Assembly (NCBI RefSeq): GCF_020171465.1
Contig: NZ_JAIUZR010000006.1
Location: forward strand, 186,001 to 250,000
From: Lutimonas saemankumensis
GTDB taxonomy: Bacteria > Bacteroidota > Bacteroidia > Flavobacteriales > Flavobacteriaceae
Length of the DNA: 64,000 nt
Reading direction: 5' to 3'
The position numbers and the translations under genes are program-made. Positions 60,456 to 64,000 of the stretch are shown here, piece after piece. Numbering within the stretch: the first letter of the stretch is position 1; the number at the start of each line of letters is the position of its first letter. The notes beneath the pieces are model-generated. The model worked only from the letters and a program-made list of their open reading frames with translations. It had not been told where the DNA came from and did no database searches.

Positions 60456-61412
60456 ATGAGTTTGTTCAAAAATATATTTTCCAAGGAAAAAAAAGAAACC
60501 CTTGATAAAGGGCTTGAAAAATCCAAAACATCTTTCTTTAATAAATTATCCAAGGCAGTTGCCGGGAAATCGAAAGTTGATGATGACGTACTTGACAATC
60601 TAGAGGAGGTCCTGGTTTCTTCGGATGTGGGTGTGGATACAACCTTGAAAATAATAGAACAGATCGAAGATCGTGTTTCAAGAGATAAATATTTTGGAAC
60701 CGACGAGTTGAACCGTATACTTCGTGAAGAAATTGCTGCCCTTCTGGCCAAAACAAATACTGGTAATGAAACGGATTTTTCTATTCCTGAAAACACAAAA
60801 AGGCCTTACGTGATTATGATCGTGGGGGTTAATGGGGTTGGAAAGACAACGACCATTGGAAAATTAGCCGCCCAATTCAAGCGCAAGGGCCTTAAAGTGG
60901 TTTTAGGTGCAGCCGATACGTTTCGAGCAGCTGCAATTGACCAGCTTCAGGTATGGGCGGACCGGGTAGACGTTCCTATGATAAGGCAGCAAATGGGAAG
61001 TGACCCCGCTTCGGTTGCCTATGATACACTTCAGTCTGCGGTAAATCAGGAAGCTGATGTGGTGATTATTGACACGGCAGGAAGGCTTCATAACAAAGTC
61101 AACCTGATGAATGAATTGACAAAGATCAAGAGGGTGATGCAGAAGATTGCTCCTGATAAACCCGATGAAGTTTTATTGGTTTTAGATGGCTCAACCGGTC
61201 AGAATGCATTTGAACAGGCAAAACAGTTTACAAAAGCAACCGAAGTTACTTCTTTAGCAGTAACAAAGTTAGATGGAACGGCAAAAGGCGGTGTTGTTAT
61301 AGGAATTTCAGATCAGTTCCAGATTCCTGTCAAATATATAGGGGTAGGAGAAGGAATTGATGACCTGCAGGTCTTCAATAAAGTAGAATTCGTAGATTCT
61401 TTTTTTAAATAG
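60456..61412 (+). CDS. ftsY: Signal recognition particle receptor FtsY
   Basis: A 318-residue GTPase that docks SRP-ribosome complexes at the membrane. The acidic/basic N-terminal part is short, as is common in Bacteroidota. The NG domain has the P-loop GVNGVGKTTTIGKL near 122-135, DTFRAAAIDQLQVWA near 155, DTAGRLHNKVNLMNEL near 206 and TKLDGTAKGG near 270. It partners with Ffh and with the SRP RNA encoded at 31681. It is 3 bp before rimO. Confidence 0.97.
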   Translation: MSLFKNIFSKEKKETLDKGLEKSKTSFFNKLSKAVAGKSKVDDDVLDNLEEVLVSSDVGVDTTLKIIEQIEDRVSRDKYFGTDELNRILREEIAALLAKTNTGNETDFSIPENTKRPYVIMIVGVNGVGKTTTIGKLAAQFKRKGLKVVLGAADTFRAAAIDQLQVWADRVDVPMIRQQMGSDPASVAYDTLQSAVNQEADVVIIDTAGRLHNKVNLMNELTKIKRVMQKIAPDKPDEVLLVLDGSTGQNAFEQAKQFTKATEVTSLAVTKLDGTAKGGVVIGISDQFQIPVKYIGVGEGIDDLQVFNKVEFVDSFFK

Positions 61413-61415
61413 GAT

Positions 61416-62726
61416 ATGAGGACTAAATCTACCAAGAAAAACAAGATCAATGTCGTTACCTTGGGTTGTTCTAAAAATGTCTATGACAGCGAGGTCCTTA
61501 TGGGTCAGCTGAAGGCCAATGATAAGGAGGTAGTACACGAAGATATTAACGATGAAGGAAACATCGTAGTCATAAATACCTGTGGATTTATAGGAAAAGC
61601 CAAAGAGGAATCTGTCAATACTATCCTGCATTACGTTGATAAAAAGGAGGCAGGAGAGATAGACAAGGTTTTCGTTACCGGCTGTTTGTCTGAACGCTAT
61701 AAACCGGATCTTGAAAAGGAAATTTCTGATGTGGACCAATATTTTGGCACCCATGACCTTCCCAACCTCCTGAAAGCCCTGGAGGCTGACTATAAACATG
61801 AACTTCTTGGAGAACGACTAACGACTACCCCAAAACATTATGCTTATCTGAAAATTGCCGAAGGTTGTGACAGGCCCTGTTCATTTTGTGCCATTCCCCT
61901 GATGCGGGGGGGTCATACATCGACTCCGATTGAGCATTTAGTAGAGGAGGCTGAGAATCTCGCATCAAAAGGAGTCAAAGAACTTATTCTGATCGCTCAG
62001 GATCTTACGTATTACGGCCTTGACCTTTACAAAGAAAGAGCTTTGGCCAAACTCCTGAAGGCTTTAGTTAAGGTTGAAGGAATAGAATGGATCCGATTGC
62101 ATTACGCCTTTCCTACAGGCTTTCCTTTGGATGTGCTTGATGTCATGAGGACAGAGCCAAAAGTGTGTAATTATCTTGACATTCCCTTACAGCATATAAA
62201 TACTGATCTTTTAAAGTCTATGCGCAGGGGAACCAGTGCGGAAAAGACAATGGACCTGATACGAAAATTCAGGGAAGCTGTGCCTGATATGGCTATCAGG
62301 ACCACATTTATTGCGGGTTATCCCGGGGAAACAAGAGCTCAGTTTGAAGAGCTGAAGGATTTTGTAAAAAGTGTGAAATTTGAAAGAATGGGTTGTTTTA
62401 CCTATTCTCATGAAGAGAACACCCACGCCTACAAACTGAATGATGATGTTCCTGAAGCTGAAAAGGAAAAACGAGTCAGTGAACTCATGGAGATCCAGGG
62501 GCAAATATCCTTCGACCTGAATCAGGAAAAAGTTGGAAGGACCTTCAAATGCATATTCGACAGAAAGGAAGGGAATTATTTTATAGGCAGAACGGAGTTT
62601 GATAGCCCGGATGTGGATAATAATGTAATTGTTGATGCTACAAAGTATTATCTGCAAGTAGGCCAGTTTATAAACATTACCATTACGGAGGCAACGGATT
62701 TCGATCTTTACGGTCATCCGGCTTGA
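61416..62726 (+). CDS. rimO: Ribosomal protein S12 methylthiotransferase RimO
   Basis: A 436-residue radical SAM enzyme that methylthiolates an Asp of ribosomal protein S12. The N-terminal UPF0004 domain has VTLGCSKNVYDSEVLMGQL, NTCGFIGKAKEES and VTGCLSERY with its three cluster-binding cysteines. The radical SAM motif CDRPCSFC is near residue 150, and a C-terminal TRAM domain follows (from about 370). Length and the SKN motif separate RimO from MiaB. It is co-transcribed with ftsY. Confidence 0.97.
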   Translation: MRTKSTKKNKINVVTLGCSKNVYDSEVLMGQLKANDKEVVHEDINDEGNIVVINTCGFIGKAKEESVNTILHYVDKKEAGEIDKVFVTGCLSERYKPDLEKEISDVDQYFGTHDLPNLLKALEADYKHELLGERLTTTPKHYAYLKIAEGCDRPCSFCAIPLMRGGHTSTPIEHLVEEAENLASKGVKELILIAQDLTYYGLDLYKERALAKLLKALVKVEGIEWIRLHYAFPTGFPLDVLDVMRTEPKVCNYLDIPLQHINTDLLKSMRRGTSAEKTMDLIRKFREAVPDMAIRTTFIAGYPGETRAQFEELKDFVKSVKFERMGCFTYSHEENTHAYKLNDDVPEAEKEKRVSELMEIQGQISFDLNQEKVGRTFKCIFDRKEGNYFIGRTEFDSPDVDNNVIVDATKYYLQVGQFINITITEATDFDLYGHPA

Positions 62727-62827
62727 TAGGAATCTCCTTTTTTAGAAGAAACTGCATAGTAAAATGCTCAAGTAATTTGTTGTGAAATAAAGCGTCTTAA
62801 GGTAAGGTTAAAAAAATCTTCGTGCCT

Positions 62828-62856
62828 TTGTCAAACTCAAAAAAGGTGTATTTTTA
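62828..62856 (+). promoter_or_regulatory. Promoter of bshC
   Basis: TTG (62828-62830), an 18-bp spacer and TATTTTTA (62849-62856), one base off the -7 consensus. The start codon follows 17 bp downstream. Confidence 0.55.
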
Positions 62857-62873
62857 CTAAAAACTTCAATTCA

Positions 62874-64000
62874 TTGAGACAGCATTCTACGATTCACTTT
62901 AAGGATACCGGATATTTTTCAAATTTAATGTGCGATTACCTTGATCAAAATGAAAAGGTGAATGCATTTTACAATCACTTTCCAAATATCGAAGGATTCA
63001 GGGCTCAGATAATCGAAAAACAGGATTCGTTTAATAAAGATAAAAGGATTGTCCTGTACGATTGCCTTAGGAGACAATACAAGGGAACAGAGCTTTCTGA
63101 ATCCACGGAGGATAATTTAAAACTGCTCAAAAAAGAAAATACATTTACCATTACAACAGGCCATCAGCTGAACCTGTTTACAGGCCCGCTGTACTTTTTA
63201 TATAAGATAATTTCCGTAATCAATCTAACCAGACAACTGAAGCTTGAATTTCCCGAAAAGAATTTTGTTCCTGTGTACTGGATGGCAACTGAAGATCACG
63301 ATTTTGAGGAAATAAAGTATTTCAATTACAAAGGAAAAAAAATTAAATGGGACCGCGAACCAGGAGGTGCTGTAGGAAAACTGTCAACGGAGGGAATGGA
63401 AGCGGTCTATGACATCATTGAAGAGAGTTTTGGAACTGGATCCAATTCAAAAAGGTTGAAAAGCCTGTTTTATGACTCCTACCTTAAGCATAAAACTTTG
63501 ACAGAAGCAACTAGGTACCTCGCCAATGAGTTATTTGCTGCACATGGGTTGGTCATTGTGGATGGCGACGATTCCGGCCTGAAGAGAGTTTTTACTCCTT
63601 ATGTTGAAAAGGAATTGATTGAAAACAATTGTTTTAAAACCGTTTCGAAAACCAACGAAAGTCTGTCCCTGAATTATCCCATTCAGGTGAACCCCAGAGA
63701 GATCAACCTTTTTTATCTCGATAAGGGACTCAGGGAACGTATCTTATTTCAAAATGAGCGGTTTCAGATAAATAACACAAATCTGGTTTTCGAAAAAGAA
63801 GATTTTATCAATTTGGTAAGGGAGCATCCTGAAAAGTTTAGTCCTAATGTTTTAATGAGGCCCCTTTATCAGGAAGTGATCCTGCCAAACCTTTGTTATA
63901 TAGGCGGGGGAGGAGAGATGGCTTACTGGTTGCAGTTGAAAGGATATTTTAATGAGGTTAAGGTTCCGTTTCCCATTTTGCTGTTACGGAATTCGGTACT
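62874..64000 (+). CDS. bshC: Bacillithiol biosynthesis cysteine-adding enzyme BshC (3' partial)
   Basis: The frame is open to the end of the window (375 codons of about 530). A TTG start at 62874 gives the family N-terminus (RQHSTIHFKDTGYFSNLMCD). Later motifs are TITTGHQLNLFTGPLYFLYK near 100, VYWMATEDHDFEEIKYF near 135, PNVLMRPLYQEVILPNLCYI near 325-344 and GGGGEMAYWLQLK. BshC adds cysteine to glucosaminyl malate in bacillithiol-type thiol synthesis. An ATG at 62928 is the alternative start, but it would cut the conserved N-terminus. bshA and bshB are not in the window. Confidence 0.93.
   Translation, partial: MRQHSTIHFKDTGYFSNLMCDYLDQNEKVNAFYNHFPNIEGFRAQIIEKQDSFNKDKRIVLYDCLRRQYKGTELSESTEDNLKLLKKENTFTITTGHQLNLFTGPLYFLYKIISVINLTRQLKLEFPEKNFVPVYWMATEDHDFEEIKYFNYKGKKIKWDREPGGAVGKLSTEGMEAVYDIIEESFGTGSNSKRLKSLFYDSYLKHKTLTEATRYLANELFAAHGLVIVDGDDSGLKRVFTPYVEKELIENNCFKTVSKTNESLSLNYPIQVNPREINLFYLDKGLRERILFQNERFQINNTNLVFEKEDFINLVREHPEKFSPNVLMRPLYQEVILPNLCYIGGGGEMAYWLQLKGYFNEVKVPFPILLLRNSV

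Noticed and set aside
1-64000. tRNA genes, CRISPR arrays, insertion sequences, prophage
   Set aside because: Reading the intergenic stretches I found no cloverleaf, no spaced repeats and no transposase, integrase or phage genes; a covariance-model scan would settle tRNAs.

Overview
The window looks like chromosomal DNA of a marine-type member of the Flavobacteriaceae (Bacteroidota). The evidence is AT-rich DNA; promoters of the Bacteroidota form TTG-N17..23-TAnnTTTG in front of many genes; almost no Shine-Dalgarno sequences; a gliding/type IX secretion (T9SS) C-terminal sorting domain; a TonB-dependent receptor with a carboxypeptidase-like N-terminal domain; lipoproteins with acidic residues after the lipidated Cys; the rpmB-rpmG-DUF4295-ftsY-rimO block; and BshC. 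Most genes are housekeeping. I found no phage, insertion sequence, CRISPR array or tRNA.

Layout. 1-6595: plus-strand envelope glycan operon (YfhO-family protein, degenerate methyltransferase, two GT4 glycosyltransferases, UDP-GlcNAc 2-epimerase). 6914-12996: asparagine synthase B, then on the minus strand a TonB receptor and a four-domain fasciclin lipoprotein. 13165-18382: a MerR/B12-type regulator and a complete phytoene-to-zeaxanthin operon (crtI, crtB, an unknown gene, crtZ, fused lycopene cyclase). 18385-31558: mainly minus-strand metabolism (GNAT, acyl-CoA synthetase, MutS2, PepD, nitroreductase, MsbA-like exporter, phosphohexomutase, GT2, DUF4199) with ung and a small acidic protein on plus. 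31681-31776: SRP RNA gene. 31863-42630: SDR, an iodotyrosine-deiodinase-like flavoprotein, an AhpD-like protein, transaldolase-type aldolase, a secreted esterase-like lipoprotein, a T9SS cargo protein, uvrB and an ABC-2 exporter. 42769-47276: an unassigned protein with kinase-like motifs, a membrane AraC regulator and a DUF418-hydrolase fusion. 47975-54449: menaquinone genes (menI-like, alpha/beta hydrolase, menF, menD, menB) interrupted by a degenerate esterase. 54479-64000: FAH protein, CYTH protein, envelope proteins, M28 peptidase, cinA, ribosomal proteins, ftsY, rimO and the start of bshC.

The most interesting part is the carotenoid region. The MerR protein keeps the Wx9EH and ExHxxG signatures of CarH-type adenosylcobalamin photoreceptors. 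A motif close to NTTRRACAAA recurs at the promoters of crtI, merR and the divergent fasciclin gene, which suggests a light-responsive regulon. Other notable items are the kinase-like protein at 42769-43833, the DUF418-hydrolase fusion with its repeated upstream motif, the deiodinase homologue with its ligand triad intact, and an esterase-like protein that has lost its catalytic serine.
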